NCBI GenBank assembly: GCA_963827085.1
Contig: CAWGZY010000003.1
Coordinates: 1,116,001-1,180,000, forward strand
Length of the DNA: 64,000 bases
Direction of reading: 5' to 3'
Origin: JAGVPT01 sp963827085
Lineage (GTDB): Bacteria > Bacteroidota > Ignavibacteria > UBA10030 > UBA8401
The translations under genes and the position numbers were made by a program. The notes beneath the pieces were generated by a model. The model made no database searches. It had not been told where the DNA came from and saw only the letters and a program-made list of their open reading frames with translations. Shown in pieces: positions 42,201-51,759 of this stretch; position 1 is the first letter of the stretch, and each line of letters begins with the position of its first letter.

Positions 42201-45200
42201 CAGATTCCTCTTGAGGACTTCGGACGGCGGCCGAAGTCCCGGGCTTGAATAGAGAACGTAGCTCGCAAGATTCTGAAAAAGACGTGCCTCCTCAGCGCCG
42301 ACACCGAGATGATAGAGCTGGACCTGCGCCTGAGTCCATGCAAGAGTGACTGCGCGTTCAAATGCCGTCGGGTCGTGATGTTTATCTGCCAGGTCGAGCA
42401 CTTCTCTGCGCGACGGTGCGACCATTGTCCAGAACGCGATGCGCACCGTGCTTCCGGGAAGTATTCGAACACGACAGCGAAGACTGAAGATCGGATCGAG
42501 CACGGTTCCAACCGTCGCGGAGAGCTGTCTGCCAGCCATCACGGAAATCGGCGAACGAATCTGACGGCCCCGGCCGAGAAAACGCCCACGGTCGGTTTCA
42601 TACTGTAGATCTCCGATGCTCGCGCCTTCTATCACGGCAAGGTGAGCCGCCCAAATTTCAGGTTCGCCGGGCGACCGCCGTCGCCGCGTTGCAAGAAGAG
42701 TTCCGACATCATCAACGTATTCTGTTTGGACAAAGAGTTTCGAGAATGAAGGTTGTGTCATGTCGGAAGCCGGCTGAGTCAATACTACTTCAGCATAAGA
42801 AGTCAATTCGATTTCCCGAACACGGCTTCCAAGATTAGAAAGCGAAACGCGCCGTACTTCAGCATCGCTTTCGGGAGAAACGGCAACCTCGAGTGTTGTT
42901 GCGATAGTTCCATCGCGGCGGGCGATTTCAACTCGATCTTCGGAAAATTCCACCTCGTAACTATCGGGTTCGGCACCGGTCGGCTGGAACCCCGCAGACC
43001 ATACATCGCCGCTGCGAATATCGCGCAGGAAAACGTATGAACCCCATGAATCGCAGGTTACATCTTCATGCCACCGCGTGACCGCTAGATCCCGCCATCT
43101 GCTGTAACCGGAACCCGCGCCGGTTACCATAACTGCGTAATTGCCGTTTGAAAGAATATGCGTACGAGGAACACTCCCGTGCGGCGAATGAAATTTGCGG
43201 TGGATTGACGGTATAAGATCCCGAACGTTGGCCGTTGCATCCACTTCCTCGGCGCGCGGACGGGCGACTGCGACATCGCGAGGAGTCCGCTCTTGCAGCA
43301 ACAATTCGGTCGCCTGGATAATTGGCTCGACATGAAAGCGGTTCCGCATGGTGCCGTCGTGAAGAGCATTGTCAATTGCAACCAGGGTCATCCCTTGATG
43401 GTGCGCCATGTAGGTATGAACGACCGCAACCCGCTCTCCCTCAGGAAGGCGCGCCGGTGTGTAATCCAATGCCTCGTAGAATCCAAATTTGCCGCACCCT
43501 CCTGCCTCAGCAAGATGCAGATAGTTTTCTGCCGCCGATTTCGGATCGATCATCGAAGCGAGCGCAGTTGCGTACGGTGCGATGACGGCATCTTCACTGA
43601 GGCCGCGCTTAAGACCCAGTCCGGGAATTCCAAAAGTCGAATATTGATACGTGAACTCAAGATCGCGGAGATTGTAGGCAGATTCTGATACACCCCACGG
43701 AACGTCAAGTTCGCGGCCATATTTTATTTGCCGGCGAACAACGAGACGGTTTGTCTGACCGAGAAGGCTCTCGGCCGGTTCGCGCATCACCAGCGAAGGC
43801 ATCAAATATTCGAACATCGATCCCGACCATGAGATCAGCGCCGAACCGCGATCGATCGGTGTGAGAGCCCGGCCGAGATGAAACCAATTGCGTACCGGGA
43901 CATCTCCTTTTGCTATCGCGACAAAGCTCGCCAGCCGCGCTTCGGAGGCAAGCAAGTCGTAACAACCGGGGTCGAGAGTACCGTCGGCAACCCGGTATCC
44001 GATCGAGAGAAGCTGCCTCGTTGAGTCGAGGAGAAAGCTGAAATCCATCGCCGTAAATATCTTCACCGAGACTTCCTTCAGCGACACGAGGCGGCGGCGA
44101 AGAGATCGGGCCGCAAGCCTTGAGCGTTCAAAAGATACAATCAACGCATCTGCTTCACGCTGCGAGCCGGCTTTTTTGCCGCCTTCTGCCGCCATTCTCA
44201 ACCGATGCTGCGTCAGGGTTGAGATCGCTTTGTCGCATCGGTCTGGAATTTCCTCGAGCGCCGGGATCGAGCCGATAAAAAGGTTGAGAATATCTTCTGG
44301 AAATATTTCCGGGTCAAGCTTCGCAGCAGCGGCCAGAAGCGACCATGGTTTTAGCAACTCAACGTCAAGGTCGAGACTTTTAACCGATGCACAAGCGGCT
44401 TCCGTCCAGAACAGCACTTCTCCGCCTATTTCCGCGTTGAAATCGTCTGATTCATTTTCAATCAATGTTTGCGCGATGTCAACAACGGTGTCGGCACGGG
44501 ACGCAAGTTCTTCGAGCCTCGTCACGGCGCTGGCAGGAGTTGTGGGAGTTTCACGCAGTGAGGCGGAGAATGCGTCGAGCTCTACGTCCAGCCGTTGCCG
44601 ATTCGCTGTTTGGGATTTCCGCTCATTCGTCATCGTACGCAACCGCTCACGCGTGAGCATCAGTGCGTCCGAAATTCCTGCTGTCCACTCTGTACTTACT
44701 ACGGGGCGTCTGTTCATTTCGCTGCATGCATTGCCAACGGCAATCAGGTGTCCCGCTAGATTTCCGCTGTCGACAGAAGATATGTACTTCGGGTCGAGCG
44801 GACGAAGGTCATGGGTATCGTACCAGTTGTAGAAATGACCGCGAAAACGTTCAAGTCCGTCCATTGTTTTGAAAGCTGCTTCCAGTCGTTCAGCGGTTTC
44901 GTGTATACCCAGCCAGCCGAAATCATGAGCGGCAACTGTGGATAAAAGGTACAATCCAAGATTTGTCGGGGAAGTCCGATGGGCAGTTACTGGCTTCGGT
45001 TCTTCTTGAAAGTTATCGGGAGGCAGCGCGTGTTCATCTGTAGTGACAAAAGTTTCGAAGAAACGCCAGGTGCGGCGCGCAATGAGACGCAGTGTTTGCG
45101 CATCAGCAACAGAGGCTGGTTTGGGGGCGTCATACACCTGGAGACGGCTGACGCGCTGCGCCACGAGGGGAGATAAAACCCACAGAACGATGAATGGGGC

Positions 45201-48146
45201 CGCGGTAAGCCATGACTCATTCGGCGCACTCGCGACGATGATTCCTGCAAAACATGCCAGCATAACACCCCCTGCCATCCGCTGATAGAAACCGCGGATG
45301 TTGAGAGGAAGTCCGAACTTCGCTTGCGCCGCGGTCACCCATTCTAGCATGTGCCGATGACTTACAAATAGTCGGAAAAGAGTTCGCGCGATGGCATCGG
45401 TCATCAACCATGCCTGATGCGCAAGCAGCGCAACATGAAAACCGATTTGCGAAAGCGCAAGGAACAAATCTTTACCGACCGCACGCATGTGACTTCGTTT
45501 CGAAATCTGCCGCCGACGCGGGACAATTCCCGCAAAGAAAGGGAGAAGCGAAGGAAGCGCAATTGTCGCGATGACGAACCCGCTCCACACGGCTGCGGAT
45601 GCAAAGGGAAGTGTCCATCCTCCGAGCAACGCAAGAAATGCCGCAGGCGCCGACATCGATCGTCGCAAATTGTCCATCATCTTCCAACGGCCGGTGAGCG
45701 GAATTTTCTGACGGCTTGGCTGTCCGCTTGAGTCCCTCCCATGCCCAAATATCCATGGAAGCAATTGCCAATCGCCGCGTGCCCACCGATGCTGCCGGGC
45801 AGCAGCAACATCATAACGCGACGGAAATTCCTCAACGACTTCGATATCGGAGACCAGCCCCGACCCGGCGAAAATTCCCTCCAACAGATCGTGGCTCAGA
45901 ACGGTGTTATCAGGAACGCGTCCATAGAGGGCGGCTTCGAATGCGTCCACGTCATAAATTCCTTTTCCGCTGTAGGAGCCTTCTCCGAAGAGATCCTGGT
46001 ACACGTCGGAAACGACAAACGCGTACGGATCAATTCCACCCGGTCCTGAAAAAATGTGCTGAAAAAACGAACCAGCATGACCCGTCGGCAGCGCCGGAGT
46101 CACTCGGGGTTGAAGCACGGCGTACCCCTCGGTCACCCGGCCGCTTCTCGCATCGAGCTTTGGACGGTTGAGAGGGTGAGCCATTTTTCCCACCAATCGC
46201 CGGCCCGCTCCCCGGGGAAGCCGTGTATCGGCATCAAGTGTGATGACAAATCGAACGCCGGGGGGCACACTCGAGGAAATATGAAATGGTTGGGAACTTG
46301 ATGCCAGGAAGTTCGTGTCTGTCGCCCCTCGTAACAATCGATTGAGCTCGTGCAACTTACCCCGTTTGCGTTCCCATCCCATCCATTTCTCTTCTCCCTC
46401 ACTCCAAACCCGCCGCCGGTGAAGAAGAAGAAATCGTTCGCTTACCATGGCCGTTTCATGGCGCTTGTTCAAACGGCCGATCCCTTCGACCGCAACCGCG
46501 AGAAGTTCGTTGTCTCCTTCCTCACTCTCTGACGGAGAATCTTTCCAATCGGAGAGAAGAGCAAAGCGAAGGTCACCGTCCGGATTTGAAAGATAATGAA
46601 CTTCGAGCCGCTCAATTTCCTCTTCGATCTCCTGGCGCGTCGTCAACAGAGCAGGGACAACAACCATCGTACGCAAACTCGACGGCACACCGCCAAGAAG
46701 TTCCAGACCGGGCAGCGCTTTCGGACCGAATCGGTTCGTAATCCAATGATTCACGAGCGCGACCGCCACATCGGATAGCGGAAGAACGGCGAGAACCGTC
46801 AGAAGAAAGAGATCGTATAATGGCACGCCGATTTTCGCGACGCCGAGCAATGGCAAGACAAGGATGCACCCGCCGACAAACGCAATCGTTATAAGATACC
46901 CCTGCATGCCAGCGCTTGCCACCGCTCGATCACACCAAAGCCGCAACGGAACGTGAAACGAGATTTGCTTCTCAAAAGCCAAACGCCCCCTCGAGATAAG
47001 GTAATACCCCGGGTCATGTAAGGGGTCGTTCTCCTCACCGCCCCCTGCAGTTTGTGCATTATGAATTGCCTCTTGAACAATCTCGATTTCAGCGTGCGCC
47101 GAACCTCTGGCAAGCTCTTCAATTGCATGCCGATAACTATCCCGGGTTGGAAAGTCCATCGCCGCAAAGTTGCTGTTCGCGCGCAATGCTTCATCCACAA
47201 GACTCACGCTTTCGAAAAATCTCGGCCAATCGACGGATGACATGTGGCGCATGCTGGTAATAACATTGCGCACCGTGACACTTATTGCTCCTTGAAATTG
47301 ATGCTCTTCGATAACAATTTTTTCAGAGGTGGTCCCCTGCGCTGTCAGACGTTCATCCAGCCACCGAAGTGCTGGCGTCACCGCCGGATCCTGATCTCGC
47401 AAGCGTTGAACGAGTTGCGCTGCAAACGCTGTCGGCAAACGCATGCCGGTGAAGCGACGAAGGGCAACATCGGGAGGTTCCGCCGAATGGCTGTCGACTC
47501 GCAATAAACGGTCGGCTACGCTGTTCGCCTCCTGGCGCTCTGCACGACTCGTTACGATACATTGTGCTGAACGGCGCAAGTTCTCAACCAGCACGACGCG
47601 CAGCGTGATTGCCACCGCCCAGAGCTCTCCAATGGTAAGGGGTTGAACGCGTTGGTAGGCGCGCACAAACCTGCACAGCATATCAAAGTCAAAACGGCTG
47701 TCGGTGTGTGCAACGAACGCCCATGCTATGCCAAATACGCGGGGGTAACCCTCGAGCGGGCCTTCCGCAAGTTTGGGGAGCTGGCGGTAATAGCCGTGAG
47801 GAAAATCGTCGTGGATTTCTCTGATCTGTTCCTCCACGATATGAAAATTATCGACCAGCCACTCCGCCGCCGGCATGATGACTTGCTCTTCACTGATGGC
47901 TTTGGCAATTGTCCGATATGCCTGCAGCAACACCCGGCCATTTTCATCGAGCCGTGCTGCCAACGGCCGGCCGGCCGCTGTTTTCTCCGTGACGCGTTGT
48001 GCGGTCGCAAGGCTTTCCGCATGCTGCTCGAGCCGTTCGATGCTAAAGAGTTCACTCCGGATTGGTTCTTCCGTATCCTGAGGAAATACTCCCTTGCGAC
48101 TCCTGAAGGCGCGAAATATCGAATATTTAAAATTCGTTTCTTTCAA
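39237..48146 (-). CDS. Cyclic beta-1,2-glucan synthase (NdvB/ChvB type)
   Basis: The 2969-residue protein has the layout of NdvB/ChvB. A membrane-helix block lies near residues 410-470. A GT84 glycosyltransferase domain has FVITLDADTRLPRGAG near residue 634. The C-terminal GH94 phosphorylase-type domains include the catalytic-Asp motif GTGDWNDGMS near 2637 and YPPGIRENGGQYTHAA near the end. These enzymes polymerise UDP-glucose into cyclic glucans, usually exported to the periplasm or outside, with roles in osmoadaptation and host interaction in rhizobia. The start is TTG at 48146 after AAGGTTTTC. It is the longest gene of the window and appears intact. Confidence 0.93.
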   Translation of the reverse strand: MKETNFKYSIFRAFRSRKGVFPQDTEEPIRSELFSIERLEQHAESLATAQRVTEKTAAGRPLAARLDENGRVLLQAYRTIAKAISEEQVIMPAAEWLVDNFHIVEEQIREIHDDFPHGYYRQLPKLAEGPLEGYPRVFGIAWAFVAHTDSRFDFDMLCRFVRAYQRVQPLTIGELWAVAITLRVVLVENLRRSAQCIVTSRAERQEANSVADRLLRVDSHSAEPPDVALRRFTGMRLPTAFAAQLVQRLRDQDPAVTPALRWLDERLTAQGTTSEKIVIEEHQFQGAISVTVRNVITSMRHMSSVDWPRFFESVSLVDEALRANSNFAAMDFPTRDSYRHAIEELARGSAHAEIEIVQEAIHNAQTAGGGEENDPLHDPGYYLISRGRLAFEKQISFHVPLRLWCDRAVASAGMQGYLITIAFVGGCILVLPLLGVAKIGVPLYDLFLLTVLAVLPLSDVAVALVNHWITNRFGPKALPGLELLGGVPSSLRTMVVVPALLTTRQEIEEEIERLEVHYLSNPDGDLRFALLSDWKDSPSESEEGDNELLAVAVEGIGRLNKRHETAMVSERFLLLHRRRVWSEGEEKWMGWERKRGKLHELNRLLRGATDTNFLASSSQPFHISSSVPPGVRFVITLDADTRLPRGAGRRLVGKMAHPLNRPKLDARSGRVTEGYAVLQPRVTPALPTGHAGSFFQHIFSGPGGIDPYAFVVSDVYQDLFGEGSYSGKGIYDVDAFEAALYGRVPDNTVLSHDLLEGIFAGSGLVSDIEVVEEFPSRYDVAAARQHRWARGDWQLLPWIFGHGRDSSGQPSRQKIPLTGRWKMMDNLRRSMSAPAAFLALLGGWTLPFASAAVWSGFVIATIALPSLLPFFAGIVPRRRQISKRSHMRAVGKDLFLALSQIGFHVALLAHQAWLMTDAIARTLFRLFVSHRHMLEWVTAAQAKFGLPLNIRGFYQRMAGGVMLACFAGIIVASAPNESWLTAAPFIVLWVLSPLVAQRVSRLQVYDAPKPASVADAQTLRLIARRTWRFFETFVTTDEHALPPDNFQEEPKPVTAHRTSPTNLGLYLLSTVAAHDFGWLGIHETAERLEAAFKTMDGLERFRGHFYNWYDTHDLRPLDPKYISSVDSGNLAGHLIAVGNACSEMNRRPVVSTEWTAGISDALMLTRERLRTMTNERKSQTANRQRLDVELDAFSASLRETPTTPASAVTRLEELASRADTVVDIAQTLIENESDDFNAEIGGEVLFWTEAACASVKSLDLDVELLKPWSLLAAAAKLDPEIFPEDILNLFIGSIPALEEIPDRCDKAISTLTQHRLRMAAEGGKKAGSQREADALIVSFERSRLAARSLRRRLVSLKEVSVKIFTAMDFSFLLDSTRQLLSIGYRVADGTLDPGCYDLLASEARLASFVAIAKGDVPVRNWFHLGRALTPIDRGSALISWSGSMFEYLMPSLVMREPAESLLGQTNRLVVRRQIKYGRELDVPWGVSESAYNLRDLEFTYQYSTFGIPGLGLKRGLSEDAVIAPYATALASMIDPKSAAENYLHLAEAGGCGKFGFYEALDYTPARLPEGERVAVVHTYMAHHQGMTLVAIDNALHDGTMRNRFHVEPIIQATELLLQERTPRDVAVARPRAEEVDATANVRDLIPSIHRKFHSPHGSVPRTHILSNGNYAVMVTGAGSGYSRWRDLAVTRWHEDVTCDSWGSYVFLRDIRSGDVWSAGFQPTGAEPDSYEVEFSEDRVEIARRDGTIATTLEVAVSPESDAEVRRVSLSNLGSRVREIELTSYAEVVLTQPASDMTQPSFSKLFVQTEYVDDVGTLLATRRRRSPGEPEIWAAHLAVIEGASIGDLQYETDRGRFLGRGRQIRSPISVMAGRQLSATVGTVLDPIFSLRCRVRILPGSTVRIAFWTMVAPSRREVLDLADKHHDPTAFERAVTLAWTQAQVQLYHLGVGAEEARLFQNLASYVLYSSPGLRPPSEVLKRNLSGQSTLWAHRISGDLPIVLVRIDESEGLEIVRQLLRAHEYWRMKLLAVDLVILNEQPQSYTMNLQSALETILRTNESQLELQLEGRAAVGGIFVVRADLVSLDVRMLLQSAARAVLLSHRGGLFEQLNSREEIDPPSYQQRVLFPFTAKHWVKDKLTAVLAEDPPGEPHSFPADLEFSNGLGGFSADGCEYVSTLRDEQWTPAPWINVIANPSFGFQVSVEGAGYTWSMNSRENQITPRSDDPVGDRPGEVFYVRDEQSGVLWSPTALPIRESAGQYKARHGQGYSRFEHSSHGISLDLLEFVPLDASIKISRLKIKNNSRRHRRLSITAYIEWVLAASREASAPFISTEIDPVTGAMFARNPWRIEFRNRVAFADLAGHQSSWTADRKEFLGRNGSLEYPVALAGGSPLSHHVGAGLDPCCAMQTRVDLRPGEDAEVVFFLGEAGTKEEAQSLISRFRTLDLDDVFHTVIKYWSETLGAVQVKTPDRSMDILLNSWLLYQTIACRVWARSAFYQASGAYGFRDQLQDGMSLAVSRPALTREHLLRAAARQFVEGDLQHWWLPASGRGVRTRISDDPVWLSYAVAHYVGVTNDIAVLDESIPYLEGPVLRTGEHDSFFQPMVSGEEATLFEHCARALDRSLSCGSHGLPLIGTGDWNDGMSTVGEKGKGESVWLGWFLHATLLQFAPLANARGDHVRANAWSQHAVALRESLERNAWDGDWYLRGYYDDGTLLGSASSEECRIDSIAQSWGVISGAADASRAVTAMAAVNEYLVHRDEGLVLLFTPPFNRTPLEPGYIKGYPPGIRENGGQYTHAAVWSMIAFAMLGDGDKAAELFSMVNPINHSSSPAAIDRYKVEPYVVCADVYSEPPHVGRGGWTWYTGSAGWMYRAGLERILGFRLQGTVLLLDPCVPKVWKGFEIVYRYRSARYEILVENPSGVNRGVARWTLDGAVQPTPPPGSPARINIADDGAAHQVRVVLGVSKQPQD

Positions 48147-48225
48147 GAAAACCTTATTGACATCTTCTCACGCCGCCATTACGACGGGCGACCGAGAGCG
48201 TGTGCATTGACATGACGTATAACGG

Positions 48226-49293
48226 TTATTTCTTTTTTTTCGACACGGCGGGACTGCCTTCGGAAGGAAGCTCAGGTCCAAGTAAGACCGCGATCCATCG
48301 AGTGCTTTCATTCGCCTCACAACCGAGCTTTAGGGTCATGGTAAGAGGAACGCAGAGGAGTGCACCGACCACACCGAGCAGGTTTCCCCAAAAAATCAAC
48401 GACACAAAAACAACCAGCGTTGACAAGCCAAGCCTGCGCCCCATAACCCTCGGTGCAATAACGCTACCGACGACCGTACCAATCACAAGATATCCGCCGG
48501 CAGCGAGTGCGGCCGAGCCCCATCCAAGCTGGATAAGAGCGAGGAGAACGGCAGGAACAGCGGCTATAATAGAGCCGACATTCGGTATAAAGTGGAGGAG
48601 GAATGCCAGAAATCCCCACATGACCGGAAAATCGACACCGAGAATGGAGAGCCAAATGGTTATCAACACGCCTGCGACCAGATTGAGTAAGGTCGTAATG
48701 ACCATATAGCGTTTGATGTCATTGACGAATCTTGTCACCTGCGGAAAAGCGGCCTGAGGCTGATCAATAACGGAGCGAAGCTTAACCGGAAAGCTGGAGG
48801 CTTCGAGCAGAATAAACATTACTGTGAGTAGAATGAGGAGAGTGCTGGAAAGGAGCGAACTCAATTCCGTAAACATCGAAGCCATAAAATTCATGATCGC
48901 CTCGGAGTTGACATAGCCGAGGAGAACTTTGTCGGTCACTGACAGGCCCCTTTTTGCAAAAAGCGCCCTGATGTCCAAAAGCATTTCATGCATGCGTGTC
49001 TGATAGAAAGGCAACGCATTGGTAAAACTATTGAGCGACGCTCCTACGACTGCACCGATGCTTAGCAAAACCACCACCATGGTTGCCACGACGAGCAACA
49101 CAGCGGGGAAAGTAGGGACCCCTTTTCGTTCCATCCAGAGGACCGGCACCGTACCGATGACGGAAAGAAAAAAAGAGACAAGGAGTAAAACAACAACCGA
49201 TTGTGCTTGATTGATCCCATACAGGATGATCACGAGCGCAGCCGCAATAACGAGGAAGCGCGTTCCATTGAAGGTATTACTTTGTTCTTCCAT
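48226..49293 (-). CDS. AI-2E family transporter (PerM-like)
   Basis: The 355-residue protein has about eight membrane helices with the AI-2E family pattern: an N-terminal helix pair (FLVIAAALVIILYGI; VVVLLLVSFFLSVI), a soluble middle segment, and the conserved PVMWGFLAFLLHFIPNVGSIIAAVPAVLLALIQLGW. GRRLGLSTLVVFVSLIFWGNLLG follows. Despite the name, most members transport unknown substrates. The start at 49293 follows AAAAGGCTCACT; an ATG seven codons earlier is possible. It lies between grpE and the glucan synthase. The C-terminus has a short basic tail (SKKKK). Confidence 0.9.
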   Translation of the reverse strand: MEEQSNTFNGTRFLVIAAALVIILYGINQAQSVVVLLLVSFFLSVIGTVPVLWMERKGVPTFPAVLLVVATMVVVLLSIGAVVGASLNSFTNALPFYQTRMHEMLLDIRALFAKRGLSVTDKVLLGYVNSEAIMNFMASMFTELSSLLSSTLLILLTVMFILLEASSFPVKLRSVIDQPQAAFPQVTRFVNDIKRYMVITTLLNLVAGVLITIWLSILGVDFPVMWGFLAFLLHFIPNVGSIIAAVPAVLLALIQLGWGSAALAAGGYLVIGTVVGSVIAPRVMGRRLGLSTLVVFVSLIFWGNLLGVVGALLCVPLTMTLKLGCEANESTRWIAVLLGPELPSEGSPAVSKKKK

Positions 49294-49435
49294 AGTGAGC
49301 CTTTTATTTTTCACTCACGCTTCCGCTGCTTTCCATTGCGCTGTTTTCCCCGCCGGCGTGATCGGAGTTTGGAAAACATGCGGGACATCCTGCAAAAACA
49401 ATGACCTTCTAATCTGTTCTTGCCTGCCCCGTACG

Positions 49436-49933
49436 TTATTCGGCGACCCGTACTTGCGCATGGCGGAGTACTTCATTATTCCAAAGATAACCGCGACGGA
49501 GTTCATCGACGACGGTTCCCGGCACGCTGCCGTTGTGTTTCGCCATTGCGACAGCTTCATGCAAATCATGATTGAACGGCGTACCGACGCTGATGAACGG
49601 GAGGATGCCCTGTTTTTCCAGGAACGCAAGAAATTTTTTATGAATGATGCGCACACCTTTCACAGAGGGCTGCTCCGTCCCGTCGGTGAATTGCAGTGCT
49701 TTTTCCATGTCGTCGATGATTTCCAACAGAGGAAGCAGCATTGCTCGTTTTCCTTCCTCTGCAATTTTGTTGCCGTCCCGCTCAAGGCGGCGGCGATAAT
49801 TCTTGAAATCTGCGAGCGTTCGGAGATTCCGGTCCCGCTCAAAGATCAGCTCTTCTTCTAACTTCTGGATTTGCGCCGCCATATCGGTTGGCGGAAGCAT
49901 CTTCCGTTCCATCTCGCGAATGTCTAGTTCCAT
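49436..49933 (-). CDS. GrpE family nucleotide exchange factor (co-chaperone)
   Basis: The 165-residue protein has the GrpE layout: an N-terminal coiled coil (IQKLEEELIFERDRNLRTLADFKNYRRRLERD with the ADFxNYRRR motif) and a helix LLPLLEIIDDMEKAL. The beta domain has GVRIIHKKFLAFLEKQGILPFISVGTPFNHDLHEAVAM and GTVVDELRRGYLWNNEVLRHAQVRV. GrpE promotes ADP release from DnaK. No dnaK or dnaJ is near, and the sequence departs from standard GrpE at several positions, so it may be a second, orphan copy. RBS GAGGACTACC precedes the ATG. Confidence 0.88.
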   Translation of the reverse strand: MELDIREMERKMLPPTDMAAQIQKLEEELIFERDRNLRTLADFKNYRRRLERDGNKIAEEGKRAMLLPLLEIIDDMEKALQFTDGTEQPSVKGVRIIHKKFLAFLEKQGILPFISVGTPFNHDLHEAVAMAKHNGSVPGTVVDELRRGYLWNNEVLRHAQVRVAE

Positions 49934-50229
49934 GGTAGTCCTCTAAAGTTAGTAACAGATTGATTTCAATGAACCCCGAGCCTCAATATTAAAAAGCCCG
50001 CATCTCTGGGTGCGTGGAAACCACTATCGCCAGTAAACGACCGTCATCAAAGATGGCGGCTTTTGAAAAGAAAAAGCACGTCATTCCGCGCTTGACGCGG
50101 AATCCAGAGTCAATCAACGGAACCGGATTCCAGCTCTTCGTTCCGCCTAGACGGGCATAGCCAACTGAACATATCCACCGCCACAGGCGGCGGGTTTCTG
50201 CTTCGCACTAAAAACATGCAACAATGAGT
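49934..50229. other. Intergenic stretch with REP-like hairpins
   Basis: No gene seen. It contains the hairpin at 50083-50103 and a CCGCC-ACA-GGCGG palindrome around 50178-50190. Confidence 0.6.
50083..50103. repeat. REP-like hairpin
   Basis: An 8-bp perfect stem ATTCCGCG / CGCGGAAT around a five-base loop, preceded by GTC and followed by CCAG. This matches the widespread REP pattern GTCATTCC...GGAATCCAG found between genes in many bacteria. It may stabilise transcripts or act as a target for REP-associated transposases. Only one clear copy was seen. Confidence 0.65.
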
Positions 50230-50724
50230 TCAGGTCTTTTCTTCTTCAACCACTTTTATCTGCTCGACCAGTTCAATATATTCTTTTGAAAGTTCGGTAA
50301 TCTCCTCCTCCGTTTTTTCCTCTGCATTAATCACCGTGTTACTCGCAGCCTTGTTTGACGCAACCAGTTCGTTGATCTTTAAATGAAGCGAGGCGGAGAA
50401 ATGAATGAATGACTTTTGAATAATAAACAATGTTAAAAAAGTTACTCCGAGAATGACATCACCGATCTCGTAATGAATATCCTCCGTGTAAAACCGCTTG
50501 TTGGTCAACCAGAATAGTACCGTAAGTAAGGCAATAATAAATGTAATAGAATTGCCGAGCACGGCAGTGACTACGAATGTAAGTTTTTCAAATCCTCTTT
50601 CAGCATATCTGTATATATTTTTTATAGCCTGGTCATCAAAAATCGCATGTTCGCGTTCGCGGAAGAGACGATGTCTTTCTTTTTCATCTTTTTTCATGTG
50701 AACTGTAGGCCGTGATTTTACCAT
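50230..50724 (-). CDS. Low-affinity iron permease-like family membrane protein
   Basis: The 164-residue protein has two membrane helices (VLGNSITFIIALLTVLFWL; DVILGVTFLTLFIIQ) between a basic N-terminus and a charged C-terminal coiled coil. The pattern F...YAERGFEKLT...G...F-x-x-A...IGDVILGVTFLTLFIIQKS...LHLKINELV matches the PF04120-type family named low-affinity iron permease after a yeast protein. Iron transport by bacterial members is not proven. Start is the ATG at 50724 or at 50697; neither has a clear RBS. Confidence 0.72.
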   Translation of the reverse strand: MVKSRPTVHMKKDEKERHRLFREREHAIFDDQAIKNIYRYAERGFEKLTFVVTAVLGNSITFIIALLTVLFWLTNKRFYTEDIHYEIGDVILGVTFLTLFIIQKSFIHFSASLHLKINELVASNKAASNTVINAEEKTEEEITELSKEYIELVEQIKVVEEEKT

Positions 50725-51018
50725 GCTTGAGTGAGAGTTTTATCCTTATGTGTGGAAGTCATTTGCCGACCGTTTTTCATTACCGTTGCGCGCGACTTTC
50801 ACGGAACGTGTGCCGAGATTTTCCTCCGCAGACGGCCTGCACACCAACGTTTTCGGGACAGCCGGTTCTTTTCATTCAACCAATCAGCGCACCGATACTC
50901 CTCTCCGCCGGTTCCATTCACGCAATTGCAAACGATGATGTCGGACCGATGGTTGCTTTCGCAAAAGAAATATCAGACGTCGAAACCGTGACTGCTGACC
51001 TTTTTATCTCGTTCGTCA

Positions 51019-51507
51019 TTATCGTTCCCGCTTCTCGCCACCCTCTTTTCCTTTACCATTGCCGCCGGCGTGCTGCTGCTTCACCCAGTTTTTATGCTCG
51101 GGATGATTTTTGTTCACAAAATATCTTGAATCGTGGCTGTCGCGGATAACCTCTTGATCGTGACGGCCTCTATAGGACGCATATTTTTCTCTATACATCC
51201 TGTCGTTCCGATACGGTTCCCGATCGTTCACGACCACTTTGTAAGAATGATACAAGTCGTAATTGCGATAGCGGTAAGGGAGGGATGATCTGTGGATCCA
51301 ACGACCGCCCTCATTGTAATAGTACATGTGTTCTGGAACACTGTAATATACACCGATGTCGGGCATGTAATAATAGTCGACGTGATCGTAGCCGGTCGGT
51401 CCCCATACCGGTTGGCGGTCGAGATTGACGCCGATACTCAAGCTTACCTGTGCATCAAGAGCGTTCGTCATGAACAGCGCCAGGATCAAGGCAAATAAAT
51501 AACGCAT
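51019..51507 (-). CDS. Secreted Tyr/His-rich protein, 162 aa
   Basis: The signal peptide (MRYLFALILALFMTNALDAQ) is followed by a Tyr-, Asp- and Arg-rich body (YDHVDYYYMPDIGVYYSVPEH, then repeated YRNYDLYHSYKV, NDRMYREKYASYRG) and a Gly/Lys-rich tail. This composition occurs in many FCB-group hypothetical secreted proteins. I do not recognise a domain of known function. The ATG follows AAGGAGAAACACC. It could be a periplasmic or surface structural protein. Confidence 0.68.
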   Translation of the reverse strand: MRYLFALILALFMTNALDAQVSLSIGVNLDRQPVWGPTGYDHVDYYYMPDIGVYYSVPEHMYYYNEGGRWIHRSSLPYRYRNYDLYHSYKVVVNDREPYRNDRMYREKYASYRGRHDQEVIRDSHDSRYFVNKNHPEHKNWVKQQHAGGNGKGKEGGEKRER

Positions 51508-51598
51508 GGTGTTTCTCCTTCGTTAGTACAAGTGATCGAAATAAATCCGGTCCCGTCTATTCCGGGTTCCGGCTCTCTGTGAATCTGGAATGCGAGTA

Positions 51599-51756
51599 GT
51601 GCCGTTTCCGATATTAAATCTTGTATTATAATCGCAAAGGACACTAAGATCGCAAAGAGGTTTTTGTAGAAAAAACTAAGAAATCCTCTCGTCCTTAGCG
51701 ACCTTTGCGGTGAATTAGTTATCGGAAAACCCAATATTTGTTTTGAGAAACAGCAC
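51599..51756 (+). repeat. Family A palindromic mini-element, copy A3
   Basis: 158 bp; left end GTGCCGTTTC preceded by TA, right end GAAACAGCAC. The inner hairpin arms are ATCGCAAAGGACACTAAG and CTTAGCGACCTTTGCGGTG. It shares the middle GTTTTTGTAGAAA and ACTAAGAAATCCTC with A4. It ends three bases from the stop of the oxidoreductase gene. Confidence 0.85.
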
Positions 51757-51759
51757 TCG

